Origin: Sphingopyxis soli
Lineage (GTDB): Bacteria > Pseudomonadota > Alphaproteobacteria > Sphingomonadales > Sphingomonadaceae
Length of the DNA stretch: 64,000 bases
Reading direction: 5' to 3'
NCBI RefSeq assembly: GCF_018682675.1
Contig: NZ_JAFMTR010000109.1
Span: 22,964 to 86,963, forward strand
Part shown: in pieces, positions 18,125 through 25,997 of the stretch
How positions within the stretch are numbered: position 1 is the first letter of the stretch
Layout: every line of letters starts with the position of its first letter
The notes under the pieces: generated by a model
Told to the model about the DNA's origin: nothing
The model's database searches: none
What the model saw: the letters and a program-made list of their open reading frames with translations, nothing else
Made by a program: the position numbers and the translations under genes

Positions 18125-18390
18125 CGGGATGGGGCGTGCCTCGCGGCTATGCTTCGAGGTCCGTCACCGAACGGCTCCGCGGCCCGACGCCGGCCGCCGC
18201 CCGGGGGGTCTGGGCGGCGGACACGGCTAGCCGGCCGAGGGACCGACTGAACTCGGGAACCTGCCAGAAGCCAGAGAATGGTACGGAATTCCCTCGATTT
18301 GCCGGCAGAAATGCCGTTGACGTTTGCTCTGCAAGCCCGCTTGGCCAAAGCGAGCGTCGTGTGGATGATTCTGTCCGCCACCCTGCAACC

Positions 18391-18423
18391 GGAATGGCGG
18401 AAACCCACGTTTCCCGCCATTCC
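18391..18423. repeat. REP-like imperfect hairpin
   Basis: GGAATGGCGGAAAC and GTTTCCCGCCATTCC pair across a short centre with a single bulged base. The length and intergenic position resemble the REP-type palindromes common in sphingomonad genomes. I see no second copy in this window. Confidence 0.4.
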
Positions 18424-18497
18424 CAGATGGGGACATTGGCAAATTCGAGGAAAAAAAGATGGCGCCGGCGCCTCGCGAGAGGGGTCGTCGCCACGCA

Positions 18498-18529
18498 TAA
18501 AAAGGAGGGCAGGCCGCGGCCTGCCCTCC
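18498..18529 (-). terminator. Rho-independent terminator of the RTX gene
   Basis: A 12-bp perfect stem (GGAGGGCAGGCC and complement, 18504-18529) is followed on the minus strand by five T residues (18499-18503). It lies about 50 bp after the RTX stop codon. Confidence 0.9.
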
Positions 18530-18580
18530 AGTCTGCAGAGGTCCGTCGAGGAAACGGGCTCCCCGTACGAAGCCTTGTCC

Positions 18581-20770
18581 TCAGACGAACGTGATCATGT
18601 CATAGGACGCATTGCCCTGGCTGTACGCGTTGATCGCGGCAACCGAGTCATAGGCGCCCAGTGCAGCGAGAGCCTGGATCGGAGCCGAGGCGCCTTCCCA
18701 GAAGTCTTCGATCAGCACCGCACCGGCCGAGGTGAAGACAAAGACATCGAGTCCGTCGCCCTGGCCATCCCAGTCGCCGGTGATGACGCCCATGTCGTTC
18801 GCCGGGTCGAAGCCCGCGTCGACATCGAACACCAGCGTGTCACGGTTCGCGAGGTTGAAGTCGCGGCCGTCACCCAGGTTGAACGGAGCACCGATCACGT
18901 CGTTGCCAAATCCCGGCGAGTTGTCGGTCGAGTCGAACTTGAACAGGTCCTTGCCTGCGCCGCCCGACATATGATCGTCGCCTTCGCCGCCGGTGATGGT
19001 GTCGTTGCCCGATTCACCTTCGAGGTTGTCATCGCCCACGCCACCATTGATGGTGTCGTTGCCGGTGTCGCCGCGAATGGTGTCGTCGCCTTCATCGCCG
19101 TTCATGTTGTCGTTGCCGAAGCCGCCCGACATATAGTCGTTGCCATCGCCACCGAACATGGTGTCGTTGCCGCCACCCGGGTTACCCAGGTTTTCGTACA
19201 GCGTGTCACCATACATGATGTCGTCGCCGTCACCACCGTACATGGTATCGTTGCCGGCATCACCGGCGAGCTGGTCGTCCCCGTCGTTGCCGCTGACGAC
19301 ATCGTTGCCGGCACCACCATAGATCAGGTCGTTGCCGTCATCGCCCGACAGATTGTCGGCGCCGTTGTTGCCCTGGATCAGGTCGTCGTCGTCGCCACCC
19401 GAAACAACGTCGTTGCCGTTGCCGCCGGTGATGTTGTCGAAGCCCGAGCCGCCCGAGATGACGTCGTTGCCGTCGTCGCCCGACAGGGTGTCGTTGTCGT
19501 CATTACCTTCGATGACGTCGTCGCCTTCGTCACCGTTGATGATGTCGTCGCCGCTGCCGCCCGAGATGAAGTCGGCATCGGTGTTCGACGGATCGAGCGG
19601 ATCGAAGAAGGGATCCCCGTTGCCGCGGATCACGTCGTCGCCGGCATCGCCATACAGGTCGTCGTCGCCGCCTTCGCCCCAGATCACGTCGTTGCCGCCG
19701 TCACCATGGACCAGGTCGTTGCCGTCGTTGCCGTTCAGCGTGTCATCGTCGGCTCCGCCGCCGATGTCGTCGTCGTCGGCGCCGCCCTGGACGAAGTCGA
19801 GACCCGCGCCACCACGGATGTAGTCGGCCCCGGCATCGCCGTCGATTTCATCGTCGCCGTCTTCACCGAGCAGGACGTCGTCGCCTTCTCCGCCGTCGAG
19901 CTGGTCGAAGCCGGTGCCGCCCAAAACGGTGTCGTTGCCGTCATCGCCCCAGAGCAGGTCGTCGCCCGAGCCGCCGAGGATGGTGTCGCCGCCGCCCTGG
20001 CCGAAGACCTGGTCGTCGCCTGCGCCGCCCTCGATGTAATCGGCATGGCCGTTACCCGGGTTGTAGCCGCTCTGGTTGTAGGCAAAGTCCGGATCGGCCT
20101 TGCGGTTGACACCATTGTCGCCGAAAATGACGTCGTTGCCGTCGCCACCATACAGCTGGTCGACACCGTTGCTGTTGGTGCCGCCTTCAATATAGTCGTC
20201 GCCCGTGCCGCCGAGGACCACGTCGGTTTCGGTGCCGCCATAGAGGTTGTCCTGGCCGCTGCCGCCGTCGATAAAGTCGTTGCCGGCATTGCCTTCGACA
20301 CGGTCATCGCCCGACTGACCATAGAGCGTGTCGTTGCCTGCATCGCCTCGGATATAGTCGTTGCCGCCACCGCCGTAGCCGGTGTCGTCGCCCGCGCCGC
20401 CGAGCAGCGTGTCGTTGCCGTCGGCCGCGCCATTGTCGATGCCGACATATTGGACGTTTCCGGGGCCGATGACGACGAAATCGGCCTGGTCGCCGACCAG
20501 CGTGTCGTTGCCGGTTCCGCCATCGATACGGTCGTTGCCATAACGACCGATGACGGCGTCATTGCCGGCGTCGCCGTACAGGTCGTTGTCGAGGTTGTTG
20601 CCGTAGACGGTGTCGGCACCGCCGTTGCCACGCGCATTGTACGGCAGCGTGGCGGTGGAAACGATTGCGTTCAGATCGATGAAGTCGACCGCATTCGTTC
20701 CCAGAACCTGACCGCGAGCGGTCGGATTCTTCGCCGCATTCGGTGCGTTCGAAGGAGTCACAGTTGGCAT
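18581..20770 (-). CDS. RTX (hemolysin-type calcium-binding repeat) surface protein, likely T1SS substrate
   Basis: The 729-aa protein is almost entirely glycine/aspartate nonapeptide repeats of the GGxGxDxxx type from about residue 60 to 600 (e.g. GDAGNDTLYG, GGSGFDNITGG). These fold into a calcium-filled parallel beta-roll outside the cell. No enzymatic domain is visible. The C-terminal 120 residues are non-repetitive and end in the short hydrophobic sequence ITFV, as expected of an uncleaved T1SS signal. The start is ATG 20770 with GAGGA 7 bp upstream; the open frame extends further upstream without support. Neighbours are a TolC gene on the same strand and a divergent regulator - ABC - HlyD operon, which together would export it. 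RsaA-type S-layer proteins are also RTX proteins secreted this way, but a surface-layer role is speculative. Confidence 0.9.
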   Translation of the reverse strand: MPTVTPSNAPNAAKNPTARGQVLGTNAVDFIDLNAIVSTATLPYNARGNGGADTVYGNNLDNDLYGDAGNDAVIGRYGNDRIDGGTGNDTLVGDQADFVVIGPGNVQYVGIDNGAADGNDTLLGGAGDDTGYGGGGNDYIRGDAGNDTLYGQSGDDRVEGNAGNDFIDGGSGQDNLYGGTETDVVLGGTGDDYIEGGTNSNGVDQLYGGDGNDVIFGDNGVNRKADPDFAYNQSGYNPGNGHADYIEGGAGDDQVFGQGGGDTILGGSGDDLLWGDDGNDTVLGGTGFDQLDGGEGDDVLLGEDGDDEIDGDAGADYIRGGAGLDFVQGGADDDDIGGGADDDTLNGNDGNDLVHGDGGNDVIWGEGGDDDLYGDAGDDVIRGNGDPFFDPLDPSNTDADFISGGSGDDIINGDEGDDVIEGNDDNDTLSGDDGNDVISGGSGFDNITGGNGNDVVSGGDDDDLIQGNNGADNLSGDDGNDLIYGGAGNDVVSGNDGDDQLAGDAGNDTMYGGDGDDIMYGDTLYENLGNPGGGNDTMFGGDGNDYMSGGFGNDNMNGDEGDDTIRGDTGNDTINGGVGDDNLEGESGNDTITGGEGDDHMSGGAGKDLFKFDSTDNSPGFGNDVIGAPFNLGDGRDFNLANRDTLVFDVDAGFDPANDMGVITGDWDGQGDGLDVFVFTSAGAVLIEDFWEGASAPIQALAALGAYDSVAAINAYSQGNASYDMITFV

Positions 20771-20870
20771 TTCGCTATCCTCTTCATTGTTGGGTCGCAA
20801 AGATGCGGTTTCACCGAGTCGGGCAAAATCACACCCCCATGGCCCGATCGGACGCCGGGCCATGAACCTT

Positions 20871-20887
20871 GGATATGGCGGGGGTAG
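20871..20887. promoter_or_regulatory. Putative NarL/LuxR-type operator, site 4 (RTX gene)
   Basis: On the minus strand it reads CTACCCCCGCCATATCC, about 100 bp upstream of the RTX start codon. It shares CTACCCC plus a downstream ATA with sites 1, 3 and 5, here with a spacing of 4. The rest of the 269-bp gap between the RTX and TolC genes holds no gene. Confidence 0.4.
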
Positions 20888-21039
20888 AGGGGGGCATATT
20901 CCTGCTTGGGGACATGGCCGAAGATTTTCCGAACTGCTTCATTTTGGAGCAGTTCTTGTCTTGAAACAGCAAAGCGCGCGGCGGCGACCGGACCACCGCG
21001 AAGGGCGGCCCGACCTGCCATTTCGACGAGGTCGTGGCG

Positions 21040-22650
21040 CTATTTCGACCGGCGTCCGAGGGCCGATGCGGACGGCCGTCCCCCGACCGATGCGGCGGAC
21101 GTCGAGGCTTCCCCGCCCGCCGGCCCGGCGGCAGGACTCGCCGCGGCGGGCGCGCTCCCGAGGGCGGACCGCTCGGGCCGGGCAGCGCCGGCGGGAAGCG
21201 CCGCAGCCGCATCTGCGCGCGCAATCGTTTCGCCCACCGCCACCGCCGGACGGCCGAGCAGCGACGCGCCCGGACGCAGCGCTGCCGCGCTGGCGGTACA
21301 ACACCGCCCCTCGAGAATTGCATTTGCGTCGAGCCGACCGATCGCCGCGAGAAGTCCCGCGCGCGCCACGAACTCGTTGCGATTGGCGCGTTCGAGCGTG
21401 ACCCGCGCGGTCAGCAACTCGTTCTGCGCGTCGAGAACATCGGTCAGCGTCCGGTTCCCGCCGAGCGCCTCCTTCTTCAGCCCTTCGGCCGCCTGCTCGA
21501 TCGCGGCTACCGCCGCCGTCGCGGTGACGATCGTGCTCTTCGCCGATTGCCACCTTGTCCAGTAACTCGCGACCTCCTCGCCGACGGTACGGGCGGCGAT
21601 GTCGGTCTGCGACAGGCGCTGGTCGCGGACAGCGCGTGCGCGGCCGATTTCGGCATGGTCGCGCGGCACGAAAATCGGCACGCGAACCTCGAGCCCGCCA
21701 TAGAGCGAGGAGCGATCGTCGGGCAGCTTGCCGGTGAACAGGTTCGCCACCCCGCCGGCCAGATATTCATAGCCGCCGACCGCATCGACCTGCGGAAACA
21801 GCGCGCCCGCCGCGAACTGCACGCCGGCCTTTCCGGCCTCGGCATTAAGCCGCGCGGCGCGCAGTCGCGGCGCGTTCTCGAGCGCGATCTTCTGGGCCGA
21901 GGCAAGCGAGTCGGGCACGGGCGCAAGCGCGGGAAGCGCGGGAAGCGTCGTCGCCGACTGCCCGCTCACGGTCCGGAACTCGTAGCCGTTGACGTTGAGC
22001 TCCTCGGTCGCGGCGAGGACGCCGGCCTGCGCCGTGGCGAACCGGGCCTTCGCCAGCTCCTCATCGGTGCGGGTCGCCTCGCCGAATTCCAGCTTGCGCG
22101 ACGTCGCGCGCAGCTGTTCGCCGATCGCGTCGCTTTGCTGCTGCGAATATTCCAGCACCTTGCGCTGGAGATGAACGTCGGCGGCGGCGGTGAGCAGTTC
22201 GAGCAGCGTGTCCGAAATGGTCGCATCGAGTCCCGCTTCGGCCGCCGCCATCTCGGCGGTTGCGATCTGCACCGAATTATAGGTGCGATTGCCATCGTAG
22301 AAGCGCAGACGCGCCTCGACCGCTCCGTTGGCCGACGTATATTTCGCATCGCCGCGGCCGCCATTCTTGACGTCGATCTCGCGCCGCTGGACGGTTCCGG
22401 TCGCCTCGACCGTCGGGAAATAGCCGGCCTCCGCGGTGGCGAGTCGCGCCTTGGTGATTCGCACCTGCTGGCGCTGCGCTTCGATGTCGGGATTGGTTTC
22501 GATGACGGTCCTGGCAAGCGAGGCCATCGTGCTCGACGGCGCGCGTCCCGGGGCCGGAGCCTGCGCCTGCAAAAGCGCGGGAATCGCCGCTATCGCGAGT
22601 GCGCCGGACGCGCATAGCAGGCGCGCGCTTCTGGTCGATGGTCCCTGCAT
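21040..22650 (-). CDS. TolC-family outer-membrane channel of the second T1SS module
   Basis: The 536-aa outer-membrane efflux protein begins with a signal peptide (MQGPSTRSARLLCASGALAI...LQAQA). It contains the two TolC-type helical repeats and the hallmark KKEALGGNRTLTDVLDAQN near residue 430. The C-terminal about 90 residues are a long Ala/Pro/Arg-rich tail, unusual for TolC homologues. The start is ATG 22650, preceded by the strong site AGGAGGGGG; the open frame continues upstream without evidence. It is transcribed divergently from the regulator - ABC - HlyD operon at 23006-27358 and in the same direction as the RTX gene, so it is the probable outer-membrane partner for RTX export. Confidence 0.9.
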   Translation of the reverse strand: MQGPSTRSARLLCASGALAIAAIPALLQAQAPAPGRAPSSTMASLARTVIETNPDIEAQRQQVRITKARLATAEAGYFPTVEATGTVQRREIDVKNGGRGDAKYTSANGAVEARLRFYDGNRTYNSVQIATAEMAAAEAGLDATISDTLLELLTAAADVHLQRKVLEYSQQQSDAIGEQLRATSRKLEFGEATRTDEELAKARFATAQAGVLAATEELNVNGYEFRTVSGQSATTLPALPALAPVPDSLASAQKIALENAPRLRAARLNAEAGKAGVQFAAGALFPQVDAVGGYEYLAGGVANLFTGKLPDDRSSLYGGLEVRVPIFVPRDHAEIGRARAVRDQRLSQTDIAARTVGEEVASYWTRWQSAKSTIVTATAAVAAIEQAAEGLKKEALGGNRTLTDVLDAQNELLTARVTLERANRNEFVARAGLLAAIGRLDANAILEGRCCTASAAALRPGASLLGRPAVAVGETIARADAAAALPAGAARPERSALGSAPAAASPAAGPAGGEASTSAASVGGRPSASALGRRSK

Positions 22651-22738
22651 TTGCCCCCTCCTGAGACATCGTCGATGCGAGCGGCGACCCCGGCGATCTC
22701 GATGGCCGAAGGATAAGCCGCGGGGGGAAGGCGGGAAA

Positions 22739-22755
22739 CTACCCAAACGGATATG
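22739..22755. promoter_or_regulatory. Putative NarL/LuxR-type operator, site 5 (tolC)
   Basis: CTACCCAAACGGATATG lies about 90 bp upstream of the second tolC start. It matches sites 1 and 3 with the same spacing of five between CTACCC(C/A) and ATA. Confidence 0.4.
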
Positions 22756-22965
22756 TCCGAGTGGATAATAGACTCGGTCCGCCGAATCGAAATAGACAAG
22801 GCTCGTCACCTGCCGCCGTCACGGCAGGGGCGCTGCCCGCGGATGTCCGTCCGTCGGCGGCAAAGTCAAATGCTTAAGGCATATCGGCAAGGCGCGTCGT
22901 CCCATCCGTACCGGGACAGCGCGCCGGACATCATGGTCGCGCGTGCATTTCCTGTTGCGGGATTC

Positions 22966-22983
22966 TTACCCCCGCTACGGGTC
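22966..22983. promoter_or_regulatory. Putative NarL/LuxR-type operator, site 6 (second regulator), degenerate
   Basis: TTACCCCCGCTACGGGTC lies about 22 bp upstream of the regulator start codon. It shares the TACCCCCGC core with site 4 but has TAC instead of ATA. It is the weakest member of the set. Confidence 0.3.
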
Positions 22984-23005
22984 CAATGTTTCATGGGGGG
23001 CCATA

Positions 23006-24208
23006 ATGTCTTCGGATGCCGAACTTTCGACCCTTTTCGCCGAGGCGGGCGGCGACGTCTTCTACCCCGCCGGGCCCAGTTTCGAACCCGACCGTGGCGA
23101 GCCGATCGCCGGGCAGCAGCGCGACGCCGACATCATGGCGAACACGCGCAAGGTGTGGCACGATTTTCTGGGCCAGTTCGAGATCAGTTCGGCGATCCTG
23201 ACGGTCGCATTCGCGGCGGGCGGTGCGCAGCGGCACGCTTTCCTGCTCGGTTTCGACCATGTTCGCGGCGACGCGCAGGCGACGCAGCGGCTGCTCGCGA
23301 TGATGGACGACCTGTGGTCGCGCATCGGCGAACAGCCGGTCCATCATTTCCAGATCGCCGGAACGGGCTTCGGCGCCGAACTCGGCGCACATGACGCGCG
23401 CGACGATACGGCGGCGGCGCTTTATGATTGCGGCATCGCGCTGCAGATGAAGCGCGGCGGCGCCAGCATCCGCGCGCTCTTTTTCCGGCAGGGCGGATCG
23501 GCGCGGTTCAGCGAGCGCGATGTCGCCTCGCTGCAGATGGTCGCGCCGCTGCTCGCCGATTCGGCGACCCACGCCGCACAGCTCGCGCGCCAGTCGCGCC
23601 GCTCGGCCATGCTCGAGGCAATGTTCGACCGCGTCTCGCTGTCGATGGCGCTGCTTTCGGCGGACGGACGCCCGCTGTTCATGAACAGCGCGGCGACCGC
23701 GCTCGTCGGCCAGCGCAAATGGCTGATCCGGTCCGCCGACGGCGCGATCGTCGCCGCCAATCCGCAGCAGGCGAAGGAACTGCGCGAAAGCATCCGCCGC
23801 GCCGCGACCGCACCGCAGCCGGTCGAGGATGTGTTCCGGCTCGACTGCAGCACCGGCGAATGGCGCCTCGCCTACGTCGTCTCGGCGAAGTCGCGCTCGG
23901 GCGATGTCACCGCGCGTTGCGCGATGCTGATCCTGATGGGTCCGGGCAAGGTCGACGCACCGAGCTCGCTGCTCGAAGCGCTGGGGCTGCTGCCGTCCGA
24001 ACAGCGCTTCCTGGGCCAGTTCCTGAAATCTAGCAGCCTCGGCAACGCCGCCGAAGGGTGCGGACTGTCGGAAGAGACCGCGCGCACCTACCTCAAGCGC
24101 GTCCGCGCCAAGCTGGGCGTGCATCGCCAGATGGAGCTGGCGGGCCTGATCTCGGGTCTCGTCCTGCCGCTCCACACGGGCGACGGCCCGGCGCTGCGGG
24201 ATCGCTGA
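23006..24208 (+). CDS. LuxR-type transcriptional regulator heading the second T1SS operon
   Basis: The 400-aa protein has a long, poorly conserved N-terminal sensory region (about residues 1-230) and a possible PAS-like segment (DGRPLFMNSAATALVGQ, about 225-245). It ends in a C-terminal helix-turn-helix of LuxR type (about 325-390: LLPSEQRFLGQFLKSSSLGN, GLSEETARTYLKRVRAKLGV). No receiver or autoinducer-binding domain is recognisable. The start is ATG 23006, with GGGGGG 5 bp upstream. The stop is one base before the ABC gene start, so the regulator is co-transcribed with the exporter. It probably controls this operon, the divergent tolC, or both; the ligand is unknown. Confidence 0.85.
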   Translation: MSSDAELSTLFAEAGGDVFYPAGPSFEPDRGEPIAGQQRDADIMANTRKVWHDFLGQFEISSAILTVAFAAGGAQRHAFLLGFDHVRGDAQATQRLLAMMDDLWSRIGEQPVHHFQIAGTGFGAELGAHDARDDTAAALYDCGIALQMKRGGASIRALFFRQGGSARFSERDVASLQMVAPLLADSATHAAQLARQSRRSAMLEAMFDRVSLSMALLSADGRPLFMNSAATALVGQRKWLIRSADGAIVAANPQQAKELRESIRRAATAPQPVEDVFRLDCSTGEWRLAYVVSAKSRSGDVTARCAMLILMGPGKVDAPSSLLEALGLLPSEQRFLGQFLKSSSLGNAAEGCGLSEETARTYLKRVRAKLGVHRQMELAGLISGLVLPLHTGDGPALRDR

Positions 24209-24209
24209 C

Positions 24210-25997
24210 ATGGCGTTCAATGCCCTGACTGCCGCCTTCGGCCGCGAGCGGACCGGCAACATCCTGACCGACAGCCTGCTTCCGCAGCGCGCGATCGCCG
24301 GCAAGCTCATCTTCTTCTCGATGATCACCAACCTGGCGGCCCTCGCCATGTCGTTGTTCATGATGCAGATTTTCGATCGCGTGCTGTCGAGCCAGAGCAA
24401 GGACACCCTGTTCTTCCTCGTCCTCGCGGTGACGATGGTGATCGGGCTCGGTTCGATGCTCGACGGCATCCGGCAGCAGGTCGCGAACCGGGTCGGGACC
24501 TGGCTCGCGCAGCGGCTCGGCCCGTCGCTTCTCGTCCGTTCGCTCGAACAGCGGCTGATCGCCCCGAACACGCGGCTCGAGGCGCTTCGCGAACTGGCGC
24601 AGGTCAAGAATTTCATCTCGACCCCGACGGTCTTCAGCGTCGTCGATATGCTGTGGGTGCCGCTCTACCTGTTCATCGTCTTCCTGCTCCATCCGCTTTT
24701 CGGCCTGATATCCGCGGTCGGTGCAGTGACCCTGTTCGGGCTGACCTGGTATAACGAGCGCATCACCCGGGCTGCGATCAGCGAGGCGCAGGCGCTTGGC
24801 GCGCGCAACATGCAATATGCCGAATCGCTCGTCCGCAACAGCGAGGCGATCGACGCGATGGGGATGGCCGACGACACCGTCGCGCACTGGGCGAACCGAT
24901 ATTATGAAGAGACCAATTCGGTCGACCGCACCCAGTTCCAGTCGAGCAAGATCCTCGCCTGGATGAAGTTCATCCGCAATTTCGTCCAGATCGCTCTGCT
25001 GGGCACCGGCGCGCTGCTCGTGCTCGACCAGCAGATCACCGGCGGCGCGATGATCGCCGGCTCGATCCTCATCGCGCGGCTGCTCGCGCCGATCGAAGCC
25101 GCGATGAGCTATTGGAAGCAGTTCGTCCTCGCACGCGAGAGCCTGCGCCGCCTGTCGCGCTTCTGCGACCTGCCGCGCCCGCGTCCCTCGCAGATGTCGC
25201 TTCCGAAGCCGACCGGAGCGATGGCGGTCGAACGGTTGAGCTATGCCGCGCCCGGAATGAAGGGCGCGATCCTGAAGAATGTCAGCTTCGCGATCGATGC
25301 AGGCACCGCGCTGGCGATCGTCGGTCCGTCGGCGTCGGGCAAGACGACGCTGTCGCGGCTCCTTGTCGGCGTCCTCAAGCCGAGCGCGGGGCATGTCCGC
25401 CTCGACGGGGCCGACACGTTCGACTGGATGCGCAGCGACTTCGGCCCGAACGTCGGCTATCTGCCGCAGGACGTCGAGCTGCTGCCCGGCAGCATCCGCC
25501 AGAACATCGCGCGCTTCCGTCCCGGCGCGAGCGACGCCGATGTGATCGCAGCAGCGAAGCTGGCCGATTGTCACGACATGATCCTTCAGCTCGACGGCGG
25601 CTATGACTGCGTGCTGACCGACGGCGGCCACCAGCTTTCGGGTGGGCAACGCCAGCGCGTCGGCCTGGCCCGGGCGCTGTTCGGCATGCCGCCGCTCGTC
25701 GTGCTCGACGAACCCAACGCCAGCCTCGACGCGCGCGGCGACGCAGCGCTGCTCGGCACGATCAAGAAGCTGAAGGCGATGAACGTGACGACGATCATCG
25801 TCTCGCACCGATCGAACCTGCTCGAGCTTGCCGACAAGATCCTGCTGATGATCGACGGGCAGGCCGCGAAATTCGGCGACGCGCGCACCGTGGTCGAGGA
25901 GATGGCCGGGAAGCGGCGGGTGATCCAGCCGGGCGGCGCGCCGGGCGGTCCGAAGACGCCTCCGGCAATGGCGAACGAAAAGGGGATGGGGGCGTGA
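24210..25997 (+). CDS. T1SS ABC transporter (permease/ATPase), PrtD/RsaD type
   Basis: The 595-aa inner-membrane exporter has no C39-like domain, which places it with the PrtD/RsaD group that exports RTX proteins. Membrane segments span about residues 28-300. The nucleotide-binding domain carries Walker A GPSASGKTT, Q-loop GYLPQDVELLPG, signature LSGGQRQRVGLARAL, Walker B LVVLDEPNASLD and switch His in IVSHR. It starts one base after the regulator stop and shares GTGA with the downstream hlyD start. The nearby RTX protein at 18581-20770 is the obvious substrate. A Gly/Pro-rich tail follows the ATPase domain. Confidence 0.93.
   Translation: MAFNALTAAFGRERTGNILTDSLLPQRAIAGKLIFFSMITNLAALAMSLFMMQIFDRVLSSQSKDTLFFLVLAVTMVIGLGSMLDGIRQQVANRVGTWLAQRLGPSLLVRSLEQRLIAPNTRLEALRELAQVKNFISTPTVFSVVDMLWVPLYLFIVFLLHPLFGLISAVGAVTLFGLTWYNERITRAAISEAQALGARNMQYAESLVRNSEAIDAMGMADDTVAHWANRYYEETNSVDRTQFQSSKILAWMKFIRNFVQIALLGTGALLVLDQQITGGAMIAGSILIARLLAPIEAAMSYWKQFVLARESLRRLSRFCDLPRPRPSQMSLPKPTGAMAVERLSYAAPGMKGAILKNVSFAIDAGTALAIVGPSASGKTTLSRLLVGVLKPSAGHVRLDGADTFDWMRSDFGPNVGYLPQDVELLPGSIRQNIARFRPGASDADVIAAAKLADCHDMILQLDGGYDCVLTDGGHQLSGGQRQRVGLARALFGMPPLVVLDEPNASLDARGDAALLGTIKKLKAMNVTTIIVSHRSNLLELADKILLMIDGQAAKFGDARTVVEEMAGKRRVIQPGGAPGGPKTPPAMANEKGMGA

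Larger units (their letters stand above)
18125..18580. other. 456-bp intergenic region between the RTX and M23 genes
   Basis: No credible gene. It contains the RTX gene terminator (18498-18529), a long imperfect hairpin (18391-18423) and presumably the M23 promoter. Short open frames here show no family signal. Confidence 0.5.
22651..23005. promoter_or_regulatory. Divergent promoter region between tolC and the second regulator
   Basis: These 355 bp carry no gene. They hold two motif copies (22739-22755 near tolC and 22966-22983 near the regulator) and a near-palindrome ATGC-TTAAG-GCAT at 22870-22882. Both divergent promoters must lie here. Confidence 0.5.

Noticed and set aside
18121..18498. 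125-codon minus-strand frame upstream of the M23 gene
   Set aside because: It spans a REP-like hairpin, has no ribosome-binding site and contains no recognisable domain.
18600..20700. Dense short direct repeats suggesting a CRISPR or tandem-repeat array
   Set aside because: The repeat unit is codon-phased and encodes RTX nonapeptides; there are no unique spacers.
18278..20887. 869-codon Val/Ala-rich open frame opposite the RTX gene
   Set aside because: It is the mirror image of the GGxGxDxxx repeat (periodic VVA units), so its regularity is derived from the real repeat.
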